Shown here: piece by piece, positions 1 to 7,955 of the stretch
How positions within the stretch are numbered: position 1 is the stretch's first letter
Layout of the letters: each line of letters starts with the position of its first letter
Source of the DNA: Arthrobacter pascens
GTDB taxonomy: Bacteria; Actinomycetota; Actinomycetes; Actinomycetales; Micrococcaceae
Reading direction: 5' to 3'
Assembly (NCBI RefSeq): GCF_030815585.1
Contig: NZ_JAUSWY010000001.1
Coordinates: 1,550,001-1,614,000, forward strand
Length of the DNA stretch: 64,000 nt
Notes under the pieces: model-generated
Seen by the model: only the letters and a program-made list of their open reading frames with translations
What the model was told of the DNA's origin: nothing
Databases searched by the model: none
Program-made: the position numbers and the translations under genes

Positions 1-300
1 GGATTTCACGGCATCGACAACCCGGTAATATGCCACGGCGGAAATGTCCACGCTGACGTTGTCCTTGGTGATGATGCCCTGCGATTGGATGGGCATGGTG
101 ACGATCCGCAGGCTGACGAGCGGAAGCCGGTCGATCACGGGAATGATGAATCGCAGTCCCGGCATTCTGACGCCGATGACCCTACCCAGCCTGAACAGCA
201 CACCCTGCTCGTACTGTCGAACGATCCGGATGGACATCCTCGCTGCGATGAGCAGCAGGACCACGAGGACGATCAGAATGATGATGCTGGTGGGGTCCAT
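1..300 (-). CDS. SPFH/Band 7 (slipin-like) membrane protein, N-terminal part
   Basis: Only the first 100 codons are inside the window; the gene runs off the left edge. The start is ATG at 300, with a strong AGGAGGGG ribosome binding site about 8 bases upstream. The product opens with a single hydrophobic segment (about residues 4-21). It then has the typical slipin opening: REYEQG-like [15 protein letters not shown], a G-x-R-x-PGLRF element and a run [16 protein letters not shown] followed by [14 protein letters not shown]. Proteins of this family are anchored in the inner leaflet, oligomerise and organise membrane microdomains or scaffold proteases. A partner such as a NfeD protein would lie outside the window. 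The family call is secure from the N-terminus; the specific role is unknown. Confidence 0.85.
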   Translation of the reverse strand, partial: MDPTSIIILIVLVVLLLIAARMSIRIVRQYEQGVLFRLGRVIGVRMPGLRFIIPVIDRLPLVSLRIVTMPIQSQGIITKDNVSVDISAVAYYRVVDAVKS

Positions 301-407
301 CAGGATCCCCTCCTTACTAAGAGTTGAGCCCTACTTAAATTGTCCCACCGTGCCCCGTGGCGGAGTCCAGGGAAGTGGCGGCGGAGCAGACCAGGGCGGC
401 GAGCCCG

Positions 408-413
408 TAGAAT
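408..413 (+). promoter_or_regulatory. -10 element for RNase P RNA
   Basis: TAGAAT lies 8 bases upstream of the predicted 5' end of the RNase P RNA, the correct distance for a -10 hexamer. No convincing -35 hexamer is visible 16-18 bases further upstream, so this is a partial promoter call. Confidence 0.35.
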
Positions 414-420
414 GGATGCC

Positions 421-812
421 GGATGGGTTGACCAGGCGGCCGCGCGTCACGCAAGTGGCTCGAGGAACGTCCGGGCTCCGCAGAGCAGGGTGGTGGGTAA
501 CGCCCACTCGGGGTAACCCGCAGGCCAGTGCCACAGAGAACAGACCGCCTGGCGGCGTGTGCTTGCACGCGTTTCGACCAGGTAAGGGTGAAACGGTGGT
601 GTAAGAGACCACCAGCTTCCCGGGTGACCGGGAAGGCTAGGTAAACCCCACCCGGAGCAAGGCCAGACAGGGCACGATTGAGGGCTGCTCGCCCGAGTGC
701 CCGGGTAGGCCGCTGGAGGGCGTCGGCAACGGCGTCCGTAGATGGATGGCCGCCACTCCTGCGCTGGCAACGGCGCGGGAGCACAGAACCCGGCGTATCG
801 GTCAACCCATCC
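421..812 (+). ncRNA. rnpB: RNase P RNA (bacterial class A)
   Basis: This is the catalytic RNA of RNase P, which removes 5' leaders from pre-tRNAs. The universally conserved cores are present in order: GAGGAACGTCCGGGCTCC (CR-I), CAGGGTGGTGGGTAACGCCC, AGTGCCACAGAGAACAGACC (CR-II/III), GGTAAGGGTGAAACGGTGG, AGGCTAGGTAAACCCC, GATGGATGGCCGCC and the 3' ACAGAACCCGGCGTAT (CR-V). The ends were set by the P1 helix, in which GGATGGGTTGACC near 421 pairs with GGTCAACCCATCC ending at 812. The length of about 392 nt is normal for actinobacteria. Reading frames drawn through it are not genes. Confidence 0.95.
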
Positions 813-961
813 ACCCGCCCGGTGCCGTTCCCAATACTGTCGCGCCCGCATTTCGGGAAGGCCGGCTTGTGTATGACAGTCCATGTGAGTGATTTCACGC
901 CGTTCAGTGCCATTGGACAGTCCCGGCCAACTTAGAATGGATCACGGACGTAGGCGTTCTT
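813..961 (+). other. Spacer after rnpB, no gene seen
   Basis: No coding region is convincing between the RNase P RNA and the terminator at 962. A weak promoter-like pair (TTGGAC at 913-918, TAGAAT at 933-938) has only a 14-base spacer. If it worked it would start a transcript immediately before the terminator hairpin. More simply, this is the 3' trailer of rnpB transcription. Confidence 0.4.
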
Positions 962-994
962 CCGCCGGAGCTGCGTTCGCAGCCGGCGGTTTTT
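962..994 (+). terminator. Rho-independent terminator
   Basis: CCGCCGG (962-968) and CTGCG pair with CGCAG and CCGGCGG (983-989) around a TT turn, followed by TTTTT (990-994). It is a strong intrinsic terminator on the plus strand, closing transcription from the rnpB side before gapB. Confidence 0.85.
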
Positions 995-1075
995 CCTTGC
1001 ACACGATCCAGGCACCCGGGGTGGACCGAACCCCGCCGGTGCCGGTGCCCCTGGACATAATCAGGTGGCCGACAT

Positions 1076-1097
1076 CCGCATACGAGGACGTATGCGG
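1076..1097 (+). promoter_or_regulatory. Leader hairpin directly upstream of the gapB ribosome binding site
   Basis: CCGCATACG (1076-1084) and CGTATGCGG (1089-1097) form a perfect 9-bp inverted repeat with an AGGA loop. It ends 7 bases before the GAGGAAGG Shine-Dalgarno at 1105-1112. A CATAAT at 1056-1061 could be the -10 box of gapB, which would place the hairpin in the 5' UTR. It could be an operator or an mRNA-stabilising stem; sequence alone does not decide. Confidence 0.5.
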
Positions 1098-1119
1098 CTG
1101 AACCGAGGAAGGTAGTTCT

Positions 1120-2598
1120 GTGAGCCAGACGTCAGATTCTTGTCTTGATACGTGGATGGGCCGGGAGGCCCTCGCCGAGGCCATGATTCCGGTGATCGGC
1201 CGGCTGTACCGCGAAAACAACGTGGTGACCAGCATCCACGGCCGCAGCCTGATCAACAAGTCCACCATGAACATCCTCAAGGCGCACCGCTTCGCCCGCC
1301 GCATGAGCAAGGACGAACTGCTCCTGGAGGAAACCGCACCGCTGCTCAACACGCTCACGGGTCTTGAACTCGGCGCTGCCGCCATCGACATCGCCCGCCT
1401 CAACCAGAAGTACAAGGAAGAGGCCGACGGCGCCACCCTGGAGGAATTCCTCCGCGTTGAGCTGGCCGAGATAGTGGGCAAGCGCGGCGGCGACGACCGC
1501 ACCAGCACCGACGTCGTGCTGTACGGTTTTGGCCGCATCGGCCGCCTGCTGGCACGCCTCCTCATCGAAAAGGCTGGCGGCGGCCACGGCCTGCGGCTGC
1601 GCGCCATTGTGGTGCGGCGCGGTTCGGACAAGGACCTGTCCAAGCGCGCCAGCCTCCTGCGCCGCGACTCCGTGCACGGCTCCTTCGAGGGAACCATCCG
1701 GGTGGACGAGGCAGCCGACACCATCACCGCCAATGGCGTCCAGGTTCAGGTCATCTACTCGGACAACCCCGCCACAATCGACTACACCGCCTTTGGCATC
1801 CACAATGCCCTGGTGGTGGACAACACCGGCCGCTGGCGTGACGCTGAAGGGCTTTCCCAGCACCTGCAGAGCAAGGGCGTCTCCCGTGTTCTCCTCACTG
1901 CTCCCGGGAAGGGCGATCTGAAGAACATCGTGCACGGCATCAACCACGGAACCATCCTGGATTCGGACCGGATCGTCTCCGCAGCCTCCTGCACAACCAA
2001 CGCCATCACGCCGGTCCTGAAGGCCATCAACGACAAGTTCGGCGTGGTCCACGGCCATGTGGAGACCGTCCACTCCTTCACCAATGACCAGAACCTGATC
2101 GACAACTTCCACAAGGGCGACCGGCGTGGCCGTTCCGCCGCGCTGAACATGGTGATCACCGAGACCGGTGCGGCCAAGGCTGTAGCAAAGGCCCTGCCCG
2201 AACTCCTGGGCAAGCTCACCGGCAGTTCCATCCGCGTCCCCACTCCGGACGTCTCGCTGGCGATCCTGAACCTGAGCCTTGAGCAGGGGACCACCAAGGA
2301 AGAAATCAACGACTACCTGCGTGAGATGTCGCTGCACTCGGAGATGCGCAAGCAGATCGACTACATCGATTCCCCCGAGGTTGTCTCCACGGACTTCGTC
2401 GGCTCGCGCCGTGCGGGCATCATTGACGGCCTAGCCACCATCTCCAATGAGAAGAACCTGGTTCTCTACGTCTGGTACGATAACGAGTTCGGATACAGCT
2501 GCCAGGTGGTCCGGGTCATGGAGGAAATGGCCGGCGTCAACCCGCCGTCATTCCCCGCCAAGGAAACCGCCGCAGCCCTGGCAGCAATCGCCGTCTAG
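1120..2598 (+). CDS. gapB: Glyceraldehyde-3-phosphate dehydrogenase, long GapB type
   Basis: It interconverts glyceraldehyde 3-phosphate and 1,3-bisphosphoglycerate in the cytosol. The start is GTG at 1120, behind GAGGAAGG with 7-base spacing. The 492-residue product is about 150 longer than a standard GAPDH. Roughly 130 N-terminal helical residues precede the Rossmann motif YGFGRIGR (about residue 134). The catalytic SCTTNA has Cys291, and the C-terminal WYDNEFGYS matches the family. This extended form corresponds to the second GAPDH of corynebacteria and relatives (GapB/GapX), which is linked to gluconeogenesis; that role is inferred from family. The gene is flanked by its own leader hairpin and a terminator, so it is probably monocistronic. 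Confidence 0.92.
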   Translation: MSQTSDSCLDTWMGREALAEAMIPVIGRLYRENNVVTSIHGRSLINKSTMNILKAHRFARRMSKDELLLEETAPLLNTLTGLELGAAAIDIARLNQKYKEEADGATLEEFLRVELAEIVGKRGGDDRTSTDVVLYGFGRIGRLLARLLIEKAGGGHGLRLRAIVVRRGSDKDLSKRASLLRRDSVHGSFEGTIRVDEAADTITANGVQVQVIYSDNPATIDYTAFGIHNALVVDNTGRWRDAEGLSQHLQSKGVSRVLLTAPGKGDLKNIVHGINHGTILDSDRIVSAASCTTNAITPVLKAINDKFGVVHGHVETVHSFTNDQNLIDNFHKGDRRGRSAALNMVITETGAAKAVAKALPELLGKLTGSSIRVPTPDVSLAILNLSLEQGTTKEEINDYLREMSLHSEMRKQIDYIDSPEVVSTDFVGSRRAGIIDGLATISNEKNLVLYVWYDNEFGYSCQVVRVMEEMAGVNPPSFPAKETAAALAAIAV

Positions 2599-2624
2599 CG
2601 CGGGAGGCCAACAGTTCTTGGCAC

Positions 2625-2658
2625 TTTCCCGGCTGATTCACTGGAATCAGCCGGGAAA
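2625..2658. terminator. Perfect 15-bp inverted repeat after gapB
   Basis: TTTCCCGGCTGATTC (2625-2639) and its exact complement (2644-2658) enclose an ACTG loop, 26 bases past the gapB stop. There is no U-tract, as is common for actinobacterial terminators. It is symmetric and could act on either strand. Confidence 0.7.
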
Positions 2659-2676
2659 CCGGACCACACTGGGGGC

Positions 2677-2886
2677 ATGGACAACGAATCTACCCTCCAG
2701 CACGAAACAACGCTCGAACACGCCCTGGACCTTGCAAAGGCCAACCACAAGGAAGCCGTACGGCTCCTCGAAAAGGCCCGGGCGGCGCACAGCGCAGGGG
2801 ATGTCGGCGACGACCGTGTGCGCCAGCTTGAAGGACTCCTGCAACTGGCAGAGGAAGATCTCCGGAGAGTGATCCGGGAACAGTAA
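2677..2886 (+). CDS. Small helical protein of unknown function
   Basis: It encodes a 69-residue, charged, almost wholly helical protein (heptad-like stretch with LDLAKANHKEAVRLLEKARA, then RQLEGLLQLAEEDLRRVI). There is no signal peptide, membrane segment or cysteine, so it is probably a cytosolic coiled-coil protein. ATG at 2677 follows a weak G-rich ribosome binding site. It sits alone between the gapB terminator and the secreted nuclease gene. Codon use is like that of its neighbours, which supports a real gene, but I do not recognise a family. Confidence 0.65.
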   Translation: MDNESTLQHETTLEHALDLAKANHKEAVRLLEKARAAHSAGDVGDDRVRQLEGLLQLAEEDLRRVIREQ

Positions 2887-3000
2887 TAACGGCATCCTCC
2901 GGGATGCACCCTCCCTCCACAGTGTGGATATCCAGGCGGGTGTCGGTGGGGTGGCCTAGGCTCTTCTGGTGCACTATGTTTCCGGAAGGGCAGGACGCCC

Positions 3001-3798
3001 ATGACCGTCAGTTGGTCCGCCTACCGCCGCGCCCGCCGCCGTTCCAGGCAGGCCTGGGCCGTGCTGCTGCTGTTGGCTGCTTCCGTGGTGGGCTCTGCCG
3101 TTTGGTTTTTTACGGCCGGCCAGTTCGCGGCAGCGGAACCGGCCATTGCCGGGCCAAGCTCGGCTCCGGTTTTCGATGGTACCTGGATGAAGCCCGTGAC
3201 GCCGGTACATCCCGTGCCCCGGGGCTCCGCGGAGGCGGCCCTGGAGGAGCTGCCGGTCAAGGGGCGTGCACCGAAGGACAACTATGACCGCGAGGCCTTC
3301 GGACAGGCCTGGCAGGACGTCGACCGGAACGGCTGCGACACCCGCAACGACATCCTGCGCCGGGACCTGACGGCCGTGGCCTTTGCCAAGGGTTCACAGT
3401 GCAAGGTGGTGGCGGGGGCGTTCCAAGAACCGTACACCGGCAAAATGATGGACTTCCACCGAGGACCGGAGAGCAGCAAGGAAGTTCAGATTGATCACGT
3501 TGTGGCGCTTGGTGACGCGTGGCAGAAGGGCGCCCAGCAGCTGACACCGCAGCAGCGCCAAAGCCTGGCGAACGATCCCCTGAACCTCATCGCCGCTGAC
3601 GGTCCCGCCAACCAGCAGAAGAGCGCAGGGGACGCAGCCACCTGGCTGCCGAAGAACAAGGCGATCCGCTGCCATTATGTGGCACGGCAGATTTCGGTTA
3701 AGACTGCCTACGGGCTGTGGGTGACCCAGGCGGAAAAGGACGCCATGAAGCACGTCCTGGACTCCTGCCCGGACCAGGCCACCATCACTGCGGGCTGA
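3001..3798 (+). CDS. Secreted HNH-family nuclease (DUF1524/GmrSD C-terminal type)
   Basis: This 265-residue protein starts with a basic n-region and a hydrophobic segment (about residues 18-42), a signal peptide or membrane anchor, so the nuclease domain should be outside the cell. The domain has the DUF1524 layout: NGCDTRNDILRRDL, then VQIDHVVALGDAWQKGA with the catalytic DH, then NDPLNLIAADGPANQQK with the N of the ββα-metal fold, then WLPKNKAIRCHYVARQISVK. Related actinobacterial proteins are predicted extracellular nucleases. There is no operon partner; def lies convergent downstream. The substrate (free DNA scavenging or competition) is an inference. Confidence 0.8.
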   Translation: MTVSWSAYRRARRRSRQAWAVLLLLAASVVGSAVWFFTAGQFAAAEPAIAGPSSAPVFDGTWMKPVTPVHPVPRGSAEAALEELPVKGRAPKDNYDREAFGQAWQDVDRNGCDTRNDILRRDLTAVAFAKGSQCKVVAGAFQEPYTGKMMDFHRGPESSKEVQIDHVVALGDAWQKGAQQLTPQQRQSLANDPLNLIAADGPANQQKSAGDAATWLPKNKAIRCHYVARQISVKTAYGLWVTQAEKDAMKHVLDSCPDQATITAG

Positions 3799-3846
3799 TC
3801 CCCGGGCGGGCGCTCCGCTGGCCTGGCCTGAGGCAAACCAGGGGCA

Positions 3847-4419
3847 CTAGTGGCCGAAGGGATCCGGGTCCACGCCGGGCATCCAGGTCAGCCCAGGAAC
3901 ACCCCAGCCGCTTTTCTTGGCCTGCTTCATGGCTTTGCGCGCATAGCGGTCCAGGAGGCGGTTGACGTACAGCTTGCCGTCCAGATGGTCGTATTCATGC
4001 TGGATCACCCGCGCGAACCAGCCTGTCGCCTCAAATTCGACCGGCTTGCCGAAGCCGTCAAAGCCCTGCACCCTCGCCCACTCGGCGCGCTTGAGCGGAT
4101 ATGTGCCGCCGGGAAATGACAGGCAGCCTTCTTCTTCCTCGTCGGGGTCGGGGAGTGCGCCCGAGATTTTGGACAAGGTAAGAACCGGGTTGACCAGGAC
4201 GCCACTTGGCGGAGCGTCGTCGTCGTTGGCGAATTTGTAGATGAAGATCCTCTTGCCCACGCCCACCTGCGGCGCGGCAAGGCCCACGCCGTTGGCGGCG
4301 TCGTTCGTTTCAAACATGTCGGCAATCAGGGTGCGCAGTTCGTCGTCGAACACTTCCACCTCGGCGGCGCGGCGGTGGAGCACCGGTTCTCCCCAGATCG
4401 TGATCGGCAGAACTGTCAT
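3847..4419 (-). CDS. def: Peptide deformylase
   Basis: It removes the N-formyl group from nascent proteins, using a bound metal ion. All three family motifs are present: GVGLAAPQVG (residues 44-53), EEGCLSFPGG with the metal-binding Cys99, and QHEYDH with His141, catalytic Glu142 and His145. I chose ATG at 4419, giving 190 residues, because it follows GAAGGG at a proper distance and begins MTVLPITIWGEPVLH as in other deformylases. An upstream in-frame start at 4458 would add 13 unconserved residues. It lies downstream of tRNA-His but is separated from it by a strong terminator. Confidence 0.93.
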   Translation of the reverse strand: MTVLPITIWGEPVLHRRAAEVEVFDDELRTLIADMFETNDAANGVGLAAPQVGVGKRIFIYKFANDDDAPPSGVLVNPVLTLSKISGALPDPDEEEEGCLSFPGGTYPLKRAEWARVQGFDGFGKPVEFEATGWFARVIQHEYDHLDGKLYVNRLLDRYARKAMKQAKKSGWGVPGLTWMPGVDPDPFGH

Positions 4420-4464
4420 GGCAGGTGACCCTTCGTGCGTGCGGCGTGACGCCGCCATTTGTGC

Positions 4465-4500
4465 AAAAAAGAAGGCCGCACCGGATATCCGGTACGGCCT
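4465..4500 (-). terminator. Rho-independent terminator of tRNA-His
   Basis: Read on the minus strand, AGGCCGTACCGG and CCGGTGCGGCCT (plus-strand 4473-4500) pair around ATAT with one mismatch. They are followed by a T-run, the complement of AAAAAA at 4465-4470. It closes the tRNA-His transcript 34 bases past its 3' end. Confidence 0.85.
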
Positions 4501-4533
4501 CCAGGCGAACGGCTGCTGCTGCCGCCCTGTGAG

Positions 4534-4607
4534 GGTGAGCTACGGGGGTTGAACCCGCGACCTCCTGGACCACAACCAGGCGCTCTGCCAACTGAGCTAA
4601 GCCCACC
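4534..4607 (-). tRNA. tRNA-His (GTG)
   Basis: The cloverleaf is complete. The acceptor stem GTGGGCT pairs with AGCTCAC with one G·U, the D arm is GCTCAGTTGGCAGAGC, the anticodon loop is TTGTGGT with anticodon GTG, and the T arm carries GGTTCAACC. The extra G at 4607 is the G-1 typical of tRNA-His, facing discriminator C. CCA is not encoded. Confidence 0.95.
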
Positions 4608-4735
4608 ATGTGCCGTTCAGATCTTCCGGCCAACCGGCTGTCTGGAAAGGCAACTCAAATAGCTTACCTGCTGTTCGGGGATGGTTTTGCCACTTTTATG
4701 GTTTTTGTCGAAATTTCCCGTAATGGTGGTGCAGA

Positions 4736-5413
4736 TTACTTCTCCAAGAGCCCCGCCGAGGTTCCGGGGGCAGCTTCACTGCCGGATTCGTCGGGATCGC
4801 CGGCTCCGATGCCAGCGGCGATGCGCTTGGAGATCCGCTGGGCAGTTGCGCTGTCGGGACCCGGTGCCGGGACAAAAACGGCCTCACGGTAGTAGCGCAG
4901 CTCGTCGATGGAATCCTTGATATCCCCGAGCGCGCGGTGTCCGCCTTTTTTGGCCGGCGACTGGAAGTAGGCCCGGGCGTACCAGCGGCGTGAGAGTTCC
5001 TTGATGGTGCTTACATCGATGACCCGGTAGTGGAGGTGCTCCACCACGGCCGGCATGTCCCGGGAGAGGAACACGCGGTCGGTTCCCACCGAGTTCCCGC
5101 CCAGGGGTGCCTTGCGGGGGTCCGGAACCCACTTCTCGATGTACGCCATGACGACGGCCTCGGCCTCGGCCATGGTCTTTCCGAGCGGCAGTTCGGTCAG
5201 CAGCCCGGACCGGGTGTGCATGTCCCTGACGAAGTCGTTCATCTGGGCAAGGGCGGCGTCGTCGGGTCGGATCACCACGTCCACGCCGTCCCCGAGAATG
5301 TTGAGCTCCGAGTCTGTCACCAGGGCCGCCACCTCGATCAGGGCGTCGTTCTTGATGTCCAGGCCGGTCATTTCGCAGTCGATCCAGACGATGCGTTCGT
5401 TAGATATAGGCAC
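4736..5413 (-). CDS. orn: Oligoribonuclease (DEDDh 3'-5' exoribonuclease)
   Basis: It degrades 2-5 nt RNA fragments and linear dinucleotides such as pGpG to mononucleotides. The DEDDh catalytic set is visible: Asp12 and Glu14 in WIDCEMTG, Asp112 in VGTDRVF, and His159 with Asp164 in GGHRALGDI. The core of about 180 residues matches the family. The extra C-terminal tail of about 35 residues is low-complexity and common in actinobacterial members. ATG at 5413 gives MPISNERIVWID, the expected N-terminus. It is divergent from the mannosyltransferase gene. Confidence 0.94.
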   Translation of the reverse strand: MPISNERIVWIDCEMTGLDIKNDALIEVAALVTDSELNILGDGVDVVIRPDDAALAQMNDFVRDMHTRSGLLTELPLGKTMAEAEAVVMAYIEKWVPDPRKAPLGGNSVGTDRVFLSRDMPAVVEHLHYRVIDVSTIKELSRRWYARAYFQSPAKKGGHRALGDIKDSIDELRYYREAVFVPAPGPDSATAQRISKRIAAGIGAGDPDESGSEAAPGTSAGLLEK

Positions 5414-5566
5414 CGGACCAGCCTACCGTTTCGCTCCGGCGCAGCGGTCCGATGCTAGGATTTCGGGTACACGGCGGTGACTCTTCCGCCGCTGTATTAT
5501 GCCTTGGCCGGCCTGCGCGGCCCGCCGGGCGGAAGCGCGCAACGCAAGAGATTGGACGATCCTGAG

Positions 5567-7123
5567 ATGACGGCGCCTGTGCCTGCAACGGGGGAGATGG
5601 CCGCCGACACTATCCCGGCGACTGCTGCGGCCGAGGTGGACAACGCCCGGTCGCCACTCATCGCCGGGTTTATCGGCTCGGTCTTTATGATGATCGGATC
5701 CCTGGGCGTGGGCTGGCTGGCGCCCGTCTCCGAACTCCGGAGGATGCCGCTTTTTATCTGGATGCGTACCGAGGCCTTCGGGGTTGCCCTGTCCATCGTT
5801 CTGCTGGCCATCGGCGGCATGCTCCTGGTCCGCGCCTGGCTCCGCCTAGGCCAACGCGTCCGGGTCTGGGGACTTCAGGCACGCCGGGCAACGCTGCAGG
5901 CCGTTGTGGCGTGGGGGCTGCCCATGATGTTCACCGTCCCGCTGTTCAGCCGGGACGTGTATGCGTATATCGGGCAGGGCCGGCTGATGGTGGAGGGCTT
6001 CAACCCCTACGAGAATGGCATCTCGGCGCTGTCCAACTACTTCCAGCTTGGCGCGGACAAGATGTGGACAGAGGCACCCGTCCCTTACGGCCAGCTCTTC
6101 CTATGGATAGAGCAGTTCATCGTCTGGTCCACCAACGTTCAACCAGAAGCCAGCGTGATGCTGTTCCGGCTCGCTGCAGTGATCGGCATTGTGCTCTGCA
6201 TCGTCTATGTCCCCAAACTGGCGGACCTCCATGGGGTCAACCCACACCGGGCCCTCTGGCTCACGGCGGCCAACCCGCTGTTCCTCACCAACTTCATCGC
6301 CAGCGTCCACAACGACGCCCTCATGATTGGCCTCGCCCTGGCTGGCCTGTATTACTGCGCCACAAGGCGTGTTGTGCTGGGCATCGTCCTGGTCACGCTG
6401 TCCATCTCGGTCAAACCCATCACCATCGTTTTCCTGCCGTTCATCGGGCTCCTCTGGGCCGGAAAGGACGCCAGCTGGCCCCGGAAATTCCTGTTCTGGG
6501 GTCTCACCGCCGGCCTGAGCCTGGCGTTGCTTTTCGCCATGAGCAGGGTCAACGGGTTTGGGTTCGGCTGGATCAACGGGCTGTCGGCCCCCGGAAGTAT
6601 CTGGATCTGGTACGCCCCTGTGGGGCTTATGGGGCTGGTGGTTGCCTCCATCGCCAATGCCTTCGGCCTGGACGGCTGGGGACTCGCCAAGTGGGTGTAC
6701 GACGCCGGCAAGCTGCTTGCCGTGGGCATCATCGCCTGGCAGATCTTCAGAGGTGACCATGACCGCCTTATGCGGCGCCTGACACTGGGATTCGCCGCCG
6801 TGGTCCTGCTGGCCCCGATGATCCAGTCCTGGTACGTGGTGTGGCTGATCCCGCTGTTTGCCGTGACGGGTATCCGCGACGACTGGCAGGTCAAGGCGCT
6901 CTACTTCATCGTGTCCTTTTTTATGGTGTACGCCATCTCGGACCAGCTGGAGGTCTTTCCGTATCTGCAGACGGAAGACCTGGGCCTCGCGCTGGCGCTG
7001 GCGCGCAACGGCGCGGCCATCATCGCGTTGATGTTCGCCCTGTACCTGATCTTCCTGGATCCACGCACCAAGCAGCTGTTCAGCAAACCGGATCAGCCGG
7101 TCACCACCCGCCCCGTCATCTAG
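5567..7123 (+). CDS. Polyprenol-phosphomannose-dependent α-(1→6)-mannosyltransferase (MptB-like, GT-C)
   Basis: This polytopic membrane protein of about 518 residues has roughly 12-13 predicted transmembrane segments. The GT-C signature is FSRDVYAYIGQGRLMVEGFNPYE, with the Asp-bearing first extracytoplasmic loop. PWTEAPVPYGQLFLW-type and SVHNDALMIGLALAGLY motifs follow, as in MptB-like enzymes that add mannose from a lipid carrier outside the membrane. The likely products are cell-envelope mannans or lipomannan. I placed the start at ATG 5567; a GTG at 5477 is in frame, but a TATTAT -10 box at 5495-5500 would put transcription after it. The last 4 bases overlap the convergent alkD-like gene. 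Confidence 0.82.
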   Translation: MTAPVPATGEMAADTIPATAAAEVDNARSPLIAGFIGSVFMMIGSLGVGWLAPVSELRRMPLFIWMRTEAFGVALSIVLLAIGGMLLVRAWLRLGQRVRVWGLQARRATLQAVVAWGLPMMFTVPLFSRDVYAYIGQGRLMVEGFNPYENGISALSNYFQLGADKMWTEAPVPYGQLFLWIEQFIVWSTNVQPEASVMLFRLAAVIGIVLCIVYVPKLADLHGVNPHRALWLTAANPLFLTNFIASVHNDALMIGLALAGLYYCATRRVVLGIVLVTLSISVKPITIVFLPFIGLLWAGKDASWPRKFLFWGLTAGLSLALLFAMSRVNGFGFGWINGLSAPGSIWIWYAPVGLMGLVVASIANAFGLDGWGLAKWVYDAGKLLAVGIIAWQIFRGDHDRLMRRLTLGFAAVVLLAPMIQSWYVVWLIPLFAVTGIRDDWQVKALYFIVSFFMVYAISDQLEVFPYLQTEDLGLALALARNGAAIIALMFALYLIFLDPRTKQLFSKPDQPVTTRPVI

Positions 7124-7821
7124 CGCAGCGGTTCCAGGTTCCGCAGCGCTTCCCGGCGGGACAATGGACTGAGCTGTTCACCGTGCATGGCCACGAACTG
7201 CCTGACCCAGTCCGGGTCGGTCTTTCCGTATTCCCGCAGGGACCACCCGATGGCCTTCCGGATGAAGAACTCCTGATCCGCCATGTTCGCTTCGATCACG
7301 TCGCGCAGCAGTTTTGGGTCCGTGCCGGCCTTCGCCTTCAGCTGGGCAGTGACGGAGGCCCGCCTGATCCAGAAGTCTTCGTCCCTGCTCCACCGGCGCA
7401 GCAGGGCCGTCATCATGGGGCGGTGGGCCTGCAGCAGGGCGCAGAGCCGGTCCCCAACACCGTCAACGAAGTCCCACCAGGCTCCGCTCCGGATGATTTC
7501 CTCGTAGACCGGCAGCATCAGCGGCTCACGGGCGGCCAGCGGGAGGCCGGTGAGGTCGATCGCGGCGTAACGCTCTTCCCTCCATGCTGCCTGGCGCCAC
7601 AGTTCCAGCGCCGTGGACTGCAAGTGTTCCAGCGATTCGAACGGATAGGCTGCGGCGGCGGCCGCAGTCAGCCTGCGGACGTCGGGAACCCTGACCCCCA
7701 GGGAGGGGATGGACGATTTCATGTACGCCTGAACTCCGGCAGCACGTGCCGGATCCGCACGCTCCTCCAGCGCCCTTCGGATCGCCGCCAGCAGCTCACC
7801 GTTAACCACTGTGTCCACCAT
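7120..7821 (-). CDS. DNA alkylation repair protein, AlkD-like HEAT-repeat family
   Basis: This 233-residue protein consists of tandem helical repeats, as in AlkD-type glycosylases that excise positively charged alkylpurines. Family features are the N-terminal YMKSSIPSLGVRVPDVRRL, WDFVDGVGDRL in the middle (conserved W/D surface), and DEDFWIRRASVTAQL and DQEFFIRKAIGWSLREYGK in the C-terminal repeats. ATG is at 7821. The gene stands alone and convergent to the mannosyltransferase. Family is clear; in vivo substrate is inferred. Confidence 0.88.
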   Translation of the reverse strand: MVDTVVNGELLAAIRRALEERADPARAAGVQAYMKSSIPSLGVRVPDVRRLTAAAAAAYPFESLEHLQSTALELWRQAAWREERYAAIDLTGLPLAAREPLMLPVYEEIIRSGAWWDFVDGVGDRLCALLQAHRPMMTALLRRWSRDEDFWIRRASVTAQLKAKAGTDPKLLRDVIEANMADQEFFIRKAIGWSLREYGKTDPDWVRQFVAMHGEQLSPLSRREALRNLEPLR

Positions 7822-7955
7822 GCTGCAACTCTAGCCAGGCCTGCCTGGCGATCGAAGGGATCGAAGGGCCACGCGTGCACCCCCGGCGCCTCCGCCCTAG
7901 AGTGGGAGCAGGCAAACCGGCGGTCCGCCGCCAGAGACTGCGGAGGTCACGGCAA

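Noticed and set aside
335..913. Overlapping open frames across 335-913
   Set aside because: The stretch is RNase P RNA with all conserved cores; the frames are incidental.
1132..2337. Long minus-strand open frame opposite gapB
   Set aside because: It mirrors gapB codons (GC-rich third positions keep the antisense frame open) and has no recognisable protein motif.
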